Shown: in pieces, positions 6,777 through 14,300 of the stretch | How the letters are laid out: the number at the start of each line of letters is the position of its first letter | Numbering within the stretch: the first letter of the stretch is position 1 | The notes under the pieces: generated by a model | What the model saw: only the letters and a program-made list of their open reading frames with translations | What the model was told of the DNA's origin: nothing | The model's database searches: none | Position numbers and translations under genes: made by a program | NCBI GenBank assembly: GCA_012841485.1 | Contig: DUUU01000423.1 | Span: forward strand, 1-16,370 | Direction of reading: 5' to 3' | Length of the DNA: 16,370 bases | DNA from: Armatimonadota bacterium | Lineage (GTDB): Bacteria; Armatimonadota; JAAZEB01

Positions 6777-7154
6777 TCACGGGATGACCGCGATGCACTC
6801 GATCTCGACTTCGAGGCCCGGGCGGGCGAGGGCGGCGCCAAGGGTGGTGCGCGCCGGCCGGTGATCGCCGAACACCTCGGCGTAGACCTTGTTCATCACG
6901 GCGAAATCGCGCTGCACATCGGTGAGGATCACCGTCGTCTTCACGACATGATTCAGGGACGAGCCGGCCTCCTCCAGGATGGCGCGAATATTCTCGAGCG
7001 CCTGGCGTGTCTGCGCGGCAACGCCGCCGGGGATGATGTCGCTGGTGCCGGGCAGATAGCCCACCTGTCCAGAGACGTAGAGCATGTTGCCGGTGCGCAC
7101 GGCGCCCGCTAGCGGAATGCTTGGGTATGGCTTGATCGGTTCCAACATGGGCAT
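6777..7154 (-). CDS. ridA: RidA-family enamine/imine deaminase
   Basis: A 125-aa cytoplasmic protein of the RidA/YjgF/UK114 family, which hydrolyses reactive 2-aminoacrylate and related enamines/imines to keto acids plus ammonia and so protects PLP enzymes. Length and motifs match: N-terminal YPSIPLAGAVRTGNMLYVSGQVG, central QTRQALENIRAILEEAG, VVKTTVILTDVQRDFAVMNKVYAEVFG, then HRPARTTLGAA with Arg102, the family's substrate-carboxylate arginine, and the end GLEVEIECIAVIP. ATG at 7154 is chosen because AGGAGG (7161-7166) lies 6 nt upstream. A longer frame to 7220 adds only a basic, non-family N-terminus. It is divergent from the giant secreted gene and convergent with the 718-aa gene. Archetypal function is inferred from family membership. 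Confidence 0.93.
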   Translation of the reverse strand: MPMLEPIKPYPSIPLAGAVRTGNMLYVSGQVGYLPGTSDIIPGGVAAQTRQALENIRAILEEAGSSLNHVVKTTVILTDVQRDFAVMNKVYAEVFGDHRPARTTLGAALARPGLEVEIECIAVIP

Positions 7155-7439
7155 GCAAGGCCTCCTTTTCGTAAAACCCCTTCGTGACCAGGCGTGTGCC
7201 CTCCTTCCGCTGCCAGCCACCTGGTCGCGGCTCCGATGGGGGCATCGCCTGCCCCTGAACAGCGCGTTCTCCCGCTCGGGCCATCCACGCGCTCAAGCAG
7301 GAGATCTGTGTGCCGTGGGGCAACCAATCAGTCAGAAAGACCCGTGGCGGGCAGGGGTGAGCTCAACCGCTGCCGAACCAATAGGCGACGAAGGTCCTCG
7401 GACATCTGCGTTTCGGGGTGTCTCAATGGAGAGAGCGAC
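7155..7439. other. Divergent intergenic region, promoters expected
   Basis: This 285-nt gap separates divergent ridA and the large secreted-protein gene, so both promoters should lie here. I could not identify a convincing -35/-10 pair. ACCAAT occurs twice (7323-7328 and 7377-7382), which is probably chance. The plus-strand frame of the large gene stays open through most of this region, but the product would have no domain before the signal peptide. Confidence 0.5.
7161..7166 (-). promoter_or_regulatory. Ribosome binding site deciding ridA start
   Basis: CCTCCT on the plus strand reads AGGAGG on the minus strand, preceded by AAA, 6 nt before the ATG at 7154. It favours that start over the second ATG (7148) and the upstream in-frame starts. 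Confidence 0.75.
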
Positions 7440-10400
7440 ATGATTCTTCTGAGTATCGTTTTTCTGGCATTCGGGCTGTCGGCGGTGTCGGCGGCAGAGG
7501 CGCCCTTGCTTCCTCTCGATACGACGGAGGGCGCGCGCGCGACGATGACCCCTCGGGGAGTGACACCGAAGATCGAGGTGGTTACAGGTGAGGGGAACAC
7601 GACGGATGGCAAGGGGGCCCTTCACCTGGAGGGGACTTCGCCCACCGCCCAGGGGAACAAGTACTTCGGGGTGAGGATCTCCCTGAAGGAGCCGGTCGAT
7701 CTGCGAGAGCGGCGAGTTCTCATCGATGCCCGGACCAACTTCCCTAACGAGACCCGGGCCTTCTACGTGCGCCTCTACAACCGAGGTGAGAAGCAGCCTG
7801 CCTGGAGTTTCCACTCTTGGAGTGGCCAGCTCCAGAAGGATTGGCGCACCTTCTCCCTGCAAGCGACTTTCAGTCCCGATGGCCTGGACTGGGAGGCCGC
7901 GGTTGTCGAGGATCGTGTCGCCAGTCGCATCGACTCCATCGAGCTGATCATCGGCACGTCGGAGAATGAGAAGACCATCGATCTCCTCTGCGATAACATC
8001 CGTGTCGCCGAGCGCTTCCTGACAGTCCAGGATCTGAAGGCGCCAAAGGCGCTCGTGCGCGAGACGGCGCTGGTGCGTGATGGGAATCCGGTCGCGACGA
8101 TTGTACACCCTGATAGCGCGGCCGGACGCAAGGCGGCGCAGGCCATCTCGGACGCGGTGAAGGCGCAAACGGGAGTGGCACTGCCCCTTCGAGCGGCAAC
8201 GCTGGCCGACCGCGAGCGCGAGCCTGCGGAGACGCAGGTGCTCCTTGGGAATGTGGATACGAACCCCGCGTTGCTCCTTCCCTACGCACGCTATCAGACC
8301 CCTGTCGATAGCGTCTGCCCCGGGCCGGGGGGCTACCTGGTCCATACCATCCACGACCCCTACGGCAAGGGGACGAACCTGGTGGTTGTTGGCGCTACAG
8401 ACGATGCCGGCCTGGAGCGCGCCGCCGCGACGTTCGCGGGGGTGATCGCAAAACAGGCGAAGGGTCAGGCGCTCTCCTTGCCACGCCTCTTCGAGCGTGG
8501 CTATAGTGACGAGTTCCTGAAGCGGTTTGCCTGGGCCGGCTCTAAGCCGGATCCAAAGCGGTTGGAGCAGGGGCTCGCCGAGGGCCGCCGGGCACTGGAG
8601 ACGGGCCGGCATACCTCCGTTGCGGGAGTGCTTGCCACCGTCGCCAACCGCTATCGCTTCACCGGCCACAGCGTTGAGGCGAAGCTCTTCGTGGCCCTAT
8701 GGGACCTCTACGGCGAGAGCGCCGTTGCCGACCCGCGCAAGTTTGGCGGCCCGTGGGGCTTCGACAGCGACTTCCCCTCCGCCCAGGTCGTCTCCGGCTG
8801 GGATATCATCGAGGAGGATCCCGCGCTTACTGATGAGGAGCGGCTGCGCGTCACCAAGATCATGGCGCGCTGGCTGACCGAGGCGGTCATCCCCAGCGTC
8901 GGCACGAGTGCGCACCATGTGCCGCATAACCACCAGACTTTCCCGGGCCTGGGGGCGCTCATGGCCGGCCACTACTTCTCTTACGGCTATGATGTTCTGG
9001 AGGGTCCCCGGTGGCTTACCATCGCGGATAACCTCTTCCGCCCGCAAGCGGAGCGCTTCAAGCCACATGAGGACTGCAACGGCTATCAGTGGCTCACCAA
9101 CGGGCATCAGATGCGCTACGCGCTGGCCCGGCCGTACTTCGCCCTCTTCACCAATGGCAGCGGGCAGAAGGTGATCGATTACTGCATCGGCACCATGGAT
9201 AACCTCGGCTACCAGGTGCCCTATGGCGATACCGGCTCCTGGCAATGCTGGACCAGCGAGTTGGTGTGCCTCGATATGTTCGCCTATGCCACGGGGGATC
9301 CCGCGGCGACCTGGGTGGCTAACCACAAGCGCCAGCTCCGGAACCTGATGGAGACCAATGCCTTCTACCGGTCTGGCCAGGGAGAACGGCCTACTCGCTT
9401 CGATGGTGTCCGGACCTGGCCCCTGGAGCCGATGTATTACCACTCCTTCAAAGCCGAGGAGCGCCCGCCCCTGGAGCGCTGCTTCGATAAGGTCTCCTTC
9501 CGCGAGGCGCTGGATCCGAAGGCAGCATACCTGCTCCTCGATGGATTGAGCAACGGCGGTCACAAGCACCTGGATGGCAACAGCATTCCGCGTCTCACCC
9601 AGCACGAGCGGATCTGGCTGGCCGATAACGACTACTTCAAGGCGCAGACGAAGTACCACAATACGGCTCTCGTCTTCAAGGAAGGACAGGCATCGCCCAT
9701 CCCCGACTACATCGAGCTGGTGGGCGCCAGCGAGACGGAGCGCTATGGATATAGCCGGTCGCGCGCCTCGGCCTACTCCGGCGTGGATTGGGACCGAGCC
9801 ATTGTCTGGGTGAAGGAGCACAAGGCGTTCCTGGTGCTTGACCGGATGACAGCCAGGGAGGCGGGGGAGTATCAGCTTCGCGTCCTCTGGCATGGCGTGG
9901 GCGAGGTGGTGCCCGCCGCGGATGGCATGCTCCTGCGCCAGAAGGGCCCCTCCCTGCGCGTGCAGATGGCTCCCGGGCCCCGGGTGACGATCAAAGATGA
10001 CCCGGAACTGGGGACCAACTGGCGTGGCTACCCGTACGCAGAACCGGTCGTCCGCTCCATGACTGCGACCGCGACCGTGCGCCTCAAGGCGGGAGAGAGC
10101 TATCTCTTCGCCACCGCGCTCCACTCCAATCCGGCAGGCGATACGGTGCCCTGGAGAATCGTGCATCTCGCGGGCACCGAGGCCGTGCGAGTTGCCACCG
10201 GCAAGGATGTCTTTGTCGTTGGCATGGGCCCGGCCAAGGCGCTGCCGGCGGCCGGTCTCAGCACGGACGCGCACGTCTGGGCGATGGACCGGCACGGCGT
10301 CTCGGTGCTCGATGCCACCCATGCCGCGCTCGGAAAGACGACCCTGCACTCGTCTAAGGTGCGAGCATCCGCCGATCAGGCCGCCAAGGTCGCCACCCAA

Positions 10401-12044
10401 CTGGTGCGCATTCCGGCGCGGTCTGCCGTGCCCAACCTGCAGGCCGGCGGTCAGGCCCCCGCGCACCCCGTCGTCTGGGATGTGTGGCCGGCACCCGAGC
10501 GGCTGATCATCTCCGGCAACATGAACCGACCCGGTGCCGTGGACCTGGGCGTGAAGCTGACGGTGGATCCGGCGCCCGCCAAGGCCAACGTCTTCAGCCC
10601 CACGGGCCCCAACCGGGCCGAGGCGCTGTTGGATGGCGATGCCCAGAACTCGACGGCGACCTCCGTGATGTGGGATCCGGATCAGAAGGTCACCGCCACG
10701 CTCGATCTCGGCGCGCCCTGCCTGGTGGAGCGCGTGCGCTGGGCGCAGTGGTGGGCTACCACGTCCAGCAAGAGGACCTCCTATCTCCCCGAGCAGACGG
10801 TGGTCTTCTTGAGCAACGACAACTTCCAGGCAGATGTCCGCCGCGTGGGCGTTGTGACGGATGCCGGACCGCATCCCAACTTCGGGGTGCCGATCAACTA
10901 CACGGTGGATGCCGGGAAGGCGCCCGCGCGCTACGTCCGGGTCGAGTTCACGCCGAAGGCTGGATCGGCTATCTACCTCTCCGAACTCGTTGTGGAGGGG
11001 AGCCCGACAGGGAAGAGCGTTGATGCCGTGCCGTATCAGTTCACGCGCATCGTCGCGGCGAAGACGGGCAAGGATGCGCAGGATGGTCTCTTCGCGGTCA
11101 CCGAGCAGGGTGGCCTGCTGGCGCTGAACGCGGATGGCTCAACGCGCTGGACGGTATCGTATCCGTGCAAGCTGAACGACGTCGCCGCGGCCGATCTCGA
11201 TGGCGATGGTCGCGACGAGGCGATCATCGCGCGCGCCGACCACCACGTCACGGCCGTCGATGATGCCGGGAAGGAGCTTTGGAGCAAGCAGCTTCCCTAT
11301 TACCGCCGGAATCCAATCGTTGGTGTGGTCCTCACCGGTGATCTCGATGGCGATGGGAAGCCGGAAGTGATCGCCGGCGCGGACAACTGGCGCTACTACG
11401 CGTTCAAGGCGGATGGCACCGAGTTGTGGAATTACGAGAGCGTCCACCGCTCGACCGCGGGTGCTGTCGCCGACCTGGATGGCGATGGCAAAGACGAGGT
11501 CCTCTGCGGCACTGAATACTACTGGACATCGACGCTCCGCGGCGATGGGCTGCAGTGGTGGAGATACAACTTCGGGCCCTTCTGTTACGATATCGCGACC
11601 GGCTCCTTCGATGGCGATAAGACTCGGGGCGTGGTGTATGGTGGCGGAGACGGCCACATCCACTATGTCAGCTTCGATGGCAAGCTGCGGATGAAGTTCC
11701 AGACCGGCGAGGAAGTACGCGAAGTGGCGACGGGCGATCTTGATGGCGATGGTCGTGATGAGATCCTCGCCGGGTCGCTCAGCAACAACGTCTACTGCTT
11801 CGGCGCCGATGCCAAGCTGCGCTGGCGCCGCGACCTCGGCTCCGCCATTACCGCGCTGACCGTGGTGAAGGGGCTGGTGGTCGTGGGAACCGATGCTGGC
11901 CAGCTCTACACCCTCGACAAGGACGGCAAGCCCGTGGCTGTGTCCGAGCTGAAGTCGCGCGTGATCGAGGCTGTACCCTATGGCGACGGCATGGCGGTCG
12001 TGACCGCCGATGGGCGCGTGCGTCAGCTCCGCGCCACTCGCTGA
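7440..12044 (+). CDS. Giant secreted heparinase II/III-family lyase with F5/8C and propeller domains
   Basis: A 1534-aa exported protein. ATG 7440 follows GGAGAG (7428-7433), and residues 1-19 form a clear signal peptide (cleavage near SAA-EAP). Domains in order: beta-sandwich, CBM-like, 27-195; an alpha/beta domain like the N-terminal domain of GH67/hexosaminidases, 205-345; a helical toroid, 375-690, with HVPHNHQTFPGLG (Asn497, His498) and VPYGDTGSWQCW; a sheet domain, 695-900, with the heparinase II/III signature GGHKHLDGNS (His708, His710, Asp712) and KYHNTALV (739-746); F5/8C-like, about 1048-1188; and a propeller, 1205-1534. The propeller has seven DGxxxW-type turns spaced about 44 residues apart, plus calcium-type DLDGDG loops at 1252, 1301, 1345 and 1433. 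It likely eliminates uronic-acid linkages in a polysaccharide outside the cytoplasm. The substrate is unknown. A hairpin follows the stop. Confidence 0.88.
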   Translation: MILLSIVFLAFGLSAVSAAEAPLLPLDTTEGARATMTPRGVTPKIEVVTGEGNTTDGKGALHLEGTSPTAQGNKYFGVRISLKEPVDLRERRVLIDARTNFPNETRAFYVRLYNRGEKQPAWSFHSWSGQLQKDWRTFSLQATFSPDGLDWEAAVVEDRVASRIDSIELIIGTSENEKTIDLLCDNIRVAERFLTVQDLKAPKALVRETALVRDGNPVATIVHPDSAAGRKAAQAISDAVKAQTGVALPLRAATLADREREPAETQVLLGNVDTNPALLLPYARYQTPVDSVCPGPGGYLVHTIHDPYGKGTNLVVVGATDDAGLERAAATFAGVIAKQAKGQALSLPRLFERGYSDEFLKRFAWAGSKPDPKRLEQGLAEGRRALETGRHTSVAGVLATVANRYRFTGHSVEAKLFVALWDLYGESAVADPRKFGGPWGFDSDFPSAQVVSGWDIIEEDPALTDEERLRVTKIMARWLTEAVIPSVGTSAHHVPHNHQTFPGLGALMAGHYFSYGYDVLEGPRWLTIADNLFRPQAERFKPHEDCNGYQWLTNGHQMRYALARPYFALFTNGSGQKVIDYCIGTMDNLGYQVPYGDTGSWQCWTSELVCLDMFAYATGDPAATWVANHKRQLRNLMETNAFYRSGQGERPTRFDGVRTWPLEPMYYHSFKAEERPPLERCFDKVSFREALDPKAAYLLLDGLSNGGHKHLDGNSIPRLTQHERIWLADNDYFKAQTKYHNTALVFKEGQASPIPDYIELVGASETERYGYSRSRASAYSGVDWDRAIVWVKEHKAFLVLDRMTAREAGEYQLRVLWHGVGEVVPAADGMLLRQKGPSLRVQMAPGPRVTIKDDPELGTNWRGYPYAEPVVRSMTATATVRLKAGESYLFATALHSNPAGDTVPWRIVHLAGTEAVRVATGKDVFVVGMGPAKALPAAGLSTDAHVWAMDRHGVSVLDATHAALGKTTLHSSKVRASADQAAKVATQLVRIPARSAVPNLQAGGQAPAHPVVWDVWPAPERLIISGNMNRPGAVDLGVKLTVDPAPAKANVFSPTGPNRAEALLDGDAQNSTATSVMWDPDQKVTATLDLGAPCLVERVRWAQWWATTSSKRTSYLPEQTVVFLSNDNFQADVRRVGVVTDAGPHPNFGVPINYTVDAGKAPARYVRVEFTPKAGSAIYLSELVVEGSPTGKSVDAVPYQFTRIVAAKTGKDAQDGLFAVTEQGGLLALNADGSTRWTVSYPCKLNDVAAADLDGDGRDEAIIARADHHVTAVDDAGKELWSKQLPYYRRNPIVGVVLTGDLDGDGKPEVIAGADNWRYYAFKADGTELWNYESVHRSTAGAVADLDGDGKDEVLCGTEYYWTSTLRGDGLQWWRYNFGPFCYDIATGSFDGDKTRGVVYGGGDGHIHYVSFDGKLRMKFQTGEEVREVATGDLDGDGRDEILAGSLSNNVYCFGADAKLRWRRDLGSAITALTVVKGLVVVGTDAGQLYTLDKDGKPVAVSELKSRVIEAVPYGDGMAVVTADGRVRQLRATR

Positions 12045-12066
12045 TTGCCGCTGCCTCTCAATAGCC

Positions 12067-12111
12067 GCCAGGAGCCGGGACGCTCTCCAGGAGAACGCCC
12101 CGGCCCCTGGC
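12067..12111. terminator. Strong intergenic hairpin after giant gene
   Basis: The 16-nt arms GCCAGGAGCCGGGACG (12067-12082) and CGCCCCGGCCCCTGGC (12096-12111) pair at 14 of 16 positions, with two A-C mismatches. The 13-nt loop contains TCTC (12084-12087) and GAGA (12091-12094), which could extend the fold. CCTTTCT follows at 12119-12125, a weak T-rich stretch. It lies between two co-oriented genes and likely ends or attenuates the giant transcript. Confidence 0.6.
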
Positions 12112-12139
12112 AGACACACCCTTTCTAAGGAGCCAGGAG

Positions 12140-13150
12140 ATGGATGCGAAGCTGTTCGAGGTGGCCGCGAGCCGTGCGCGAGGCTATGTCACAACTGGTC
12201 ATCTGCCGTGTGCCCTGCTCGCTGTTGCCGACCGGAAACGCATCCTCTTCCAGCGGGCCTTTGGCCCCGGGGGGGAAGAAGAGCCGCTCCTTTGGGAGCG
12301 TGCCTTTCCATTGGCATCCATCAGCAAATCGATCGTAGCCGCCGGCATCGCGCGCCTGGTGGAGAGGGGAACGCTGGACTATACGGACCCCGTTGCCCGC
12401 CACTTCCCAGAGTTCGTGACGGCGCCCTGGCGCGAGCAGATCACCTTGGGCGACATCTTCACGCACTCCACCGGCCTCGGGTGCATCAGCCTTACCGACT
12501 TCATCGCGCGCGGCGTGCCCAGCGAAGAGGGATGCACGTCGCTCTTCGCGCCGGATCCGGTCTACGAGCCGGGCACCCGTTACCAGTACGCGACGCTCAC
12601 CTACCAGATTCTCAACGCGGTCGTCCGGCGCCGGCTCGGCGTGTCGATGTCGCGCTTCCTCCAGGAGAACCTGTACTCCGCGTGCGGCATGACCCACACC
12701 GCTTTTAACCCTGTTGAGCCGGCGCGCGCCATGCCCACGGTGGATCACCCGGCGGATACGCCCGAGCGCCTCCGCCGCTTCGGCGATCTGGAGCCTTCTG
12801 GCGCTGGCCTCTGGTCAACCGCGCCGGACCTGATCCGGCTAGCGCAGGCCCTCCTGACCCCCGGCAAGCTCCTCACTCCCGAGGTGTACCGCCGGCACAC
12901 GGATCTCCGGCCCAGCCTGCCCGCCGTGGGCGGTGATGGAGTCAGCCGGCGCACCTGGGGCTGGAACCGGGAGATTCGCCCGGAGTTCACCCGCCAGCCG
13001 GAGAGCGGCTTCTTCCACGGGGGTGCTACGGGCACGCTCCTCTGGCTCGATCCGGAGGCGGATCTCATCTTCGTCTTCCTCACCAACCGTTGGGGAAGCG
13101 GCAACGAGCACTGCTTCATCACCCTCGATGCCCTCTATGGGGCTGCGTAG
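12140..13150 (+). CDS. Class C beta-lactamase-like serine hydrolase
   Basis: A 336-aa protein of the beta-lactamase/transpeptidase-like (Pfam Beta-lactamase, COG1680) family, whose members include esterases, D-aminopeptidases and lactamases. ATG 12140 follows AAGGAG (12127-12132). The nucleophile motif SxxK is clear in FPLASISKSIVAAGIARLVE (Ser60, Lys63). LGDIFTHSTGL (103-113) is the conserved segment after the nucleophile helix. PGTRYQYATLTYQIL (145-158) carries the YxN-equivalent, here Tyr150-Ala-Thr152, so Asn is replaced by Thr. FFHGGATGT (291-299) is the KTG-equivalent HxG (His293, Gly295). There is no signal peptide, so it is probably cytoplasmic, which argues against a periplasmic lactamase and for an esterase or peptidase. 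The substrate is unknown. It is separated by hairpins from both neighbours. Confidence 0.9.
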   Translation: MDAKLFEVAASRARGYVTTGHLPCALLAVADRKRILFQRAFGPGGEEEPLLWERAFPLASISKSIVAAGIARLVERGTLDYTDPVARHFPEFVTAPWREQITLGDIFTHSTGLGCISLTDFIARGVPSEEGCTSLFAPDPVYEPGTRYQYATLTYQILNAVVRRRLGVSMSRFLQENLYSACGMTHTAFNPVEPARAMPTVDHPADTPERLRRFGDLEPSGAGLWSTAPDLIRLAQALLTPGKLLTPEVYRRHTDLRPSLPAVGGDGVSRRTWGWNREIRPEFTRQPESGFFHGGATGTLLWLDPEADLIFVFLTNRWGSGNEHCFITLDALYGAA

Positions 13151-13181
13151 CCTGTGGAGGGAGCGGGCCATGGTGTGATGA

Positions 13182-13213
13182 GCGGGCATGCCTTGATGCC
13201 GGGTGGTGCCCGC
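13182..13213. other. Inverted repeat upstream of U32-like gene
   Basis: GCGGGCA (13182-13188) pairs with TGCCCGC (13207-13213) across an 18-nt loop. It lies between the serine hydrolase stop and the start at 13245. No T-run follows. It could be a 3' structure of the first gene or part of a leader of the second. Confidence 0.35.
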
Positions 13214-13244
13214 GCGCCCGGGTGGGGCGGGGTTGGAGAAAGTC

Positions 13245-14300
13245 ATGCGCCTGTCGATCGGCTATCAGCTTCCGGATGAGGATGACTCGCTCGTCGAGAT
13301 CGTTCGCGACTACCGTGATAGCATCGCGGAGGTCTACTTCGCGCTCCCCGGCCACGCGAGCGGGCGCTCTCCCCTCGGCATCGCCGGCGACGAGGCGGAT
13401 CCCGAGGCACGCGCGCTCCTGAAGGAGGAGCTGGCGGCCATCTCGGAGATGGGTGTCGAGTTGGTGCTCCTGCTCAACGCCGCGTGCTATGGTGAAGAGG
13501 CAATCTCCCGGGCGTTCGCGGGGAGCATCCGGGAGATATTGCAGGACTTTCAGGCAGAGCTGCCCCTCGCGGCGGTCACCACCACCTCTCCCTTCGTCGC
13601 TCGGGTGATCAAGGAAGCGTTCCCGGAGCTGGAGACGCGCGCCTCAGTGAATATGCGCGTCGGCACGGTGAAGGGGATGCACTACCTGGCGGATCACTTC
13701 GACGGCTTCTGCATGCAGCGCGAGCATAACCGGGAGCCCGAACGCATCGCGGAGCTGAAGGCGTGGTGTGATGCCCATGGCAAGCGCCTCTACTTCCTGG
13801 CGAACAGCGGGTGCATGCGCTCCTGCTCGTGGCAGAGCTTCCATGATAACCTGGTGGCCCATGAGGCGGGAGCCAGCACGAGGGACAACGTCCCGCTGGG
13901 TTACCCCAGTCCCTGCTGGGAGTTCATGGCGCGGAGGGAGAATTGGGTGGCCTATCTCCAGAACACGTGGGTGCGCCCGGAGGATTTGCGCCACTACGAG
14001 CGCTGGTTTTCCATGGCGAAGCTCGCAACGCGCATGCACGCCAACCCGAGGAGGGTGGTGGCGGCCTATGCCCGCGGGCGCTTCCACGGCAACCTGCTCG
14101 ATCTCACAGAGCCGAGCTACGCCCCGCTGCTGCGGGGCTACATCCTGGACAACCAGCGCTTCCCTGATGACTGGTTTCAGCGGACGACCAGGTGCGATAA
14201 AGCCTGCCACCGGTGCGCTTACTGCGAAAGCGTGCTAGAGCAGGTGCTGGTGAGCGTCGAGGAACTGCTTCGTGGGCTGCAAGGAGGTACGACATGCTGA
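13245..14300 (+). CDS. U32-peptidase/UbiV-like iron-sulfur protein
   Basis: A 351-aa cytoplasmic protein. ATG 13245 follows GGAG (13235-13238); the frame is open to 13203, but the extra 14 residues are Pro/Gly-rich. It looks like a TIM-barrel protein of the peptidase U32 superfamily, which includes the UbiU/UbiV and tRNA-hydroxylation proteins. Family-like features are NAACYGEEA (79-87), ASVNMRVGTVKGMHYLADHFDGF (133-155), and KRLYFLANSGCMRSCSWQSFHDN (180-202), with Cys190 and Cys194 followed by Cys224. These three plus another residue could bind one Fe-S cluster. The C-terminus adds CDKACHRCAYC (Cys317, 321, 324, 327), which looks like a second metal or Fe-S site. Reaction and substrate are unknown. 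The stop overlaps the next gene by 7 nt, so the two products probably work together. Superfamily assignment is moderate; metal binding is inference. Confidence 0.7.
   Translation: MRLSIGYQLPDEDDSLVEIVRDYRDSIAEVYFALPGHASGRSPLGIAGDEADPEARALLKEELAAISEMGVELVLLLNAACYGEEAISRAFAGSIREILQDFQAELPLAAVTTTSPFVARVIKEAFPELETRASVNMRVGTVKGMHYLADHFDGFCMQREHNREPERIAELKAWCDAHGKRLYFLANSGCMRSCSWQSFHDNLVAHEAGASTRDNVPLGYPSPCWEFMARRENWVAYLQNTWVRPEDLRHYERWFSMAKLATRMHANPRRVVAAYARGRFHGNLLDLTEPSYAPLLRGYILDNQRFPDDWFQRTTRCDKACHRCAYCESVLEQVLVSVEELLRGLQGGTTC
14281..14287 (+). promoter_or_regulatory. Ribosome binding site deciding QueG-like start
   Basis: AAGGAGG lies inside the end of the upstream gene, 6 nt before ATG 14294. 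It fixes a 7-nt overlap with the upstream stop (14298-14300) and excludes the upstream frame extension. Confidence 0.85.

Noticed and set aside
7323..7382. ACCAAT repeated at 7323 and 7377 as an operator pair
   Set aside because: A six-base direct repeat in 285 nt with no symmetry or promoter nearby is easily chance.
7194..7439. Upstream extension of the giant protein by 82 residues
   Set aside because: It would bury the signal peptide internally, contains Arg-rich non-domain sequence, and the ATG at 7440 has its own ribosome site.
8697..10874. Minus-strand open frame of 725 codons
   Set aside because: Antisense to the giant lyase, whose heparinase signature and signal peptide fix the coding strand.
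11193..11760. Repeated GATCT(C/T)GATGGCGATGG-like segments as a DNA repeat or CRISPR
   Set aside because: They encode the DLDGDG loops of the propeller, are in frame, vary in wobble positions and have protein-blade spacing.
12140..13150. Antibiotic-resistance beta-lactamase
   Set aside because: It has no signal peptide and the YxN motif is changed; the wider serine hydrolase family is the safer call.
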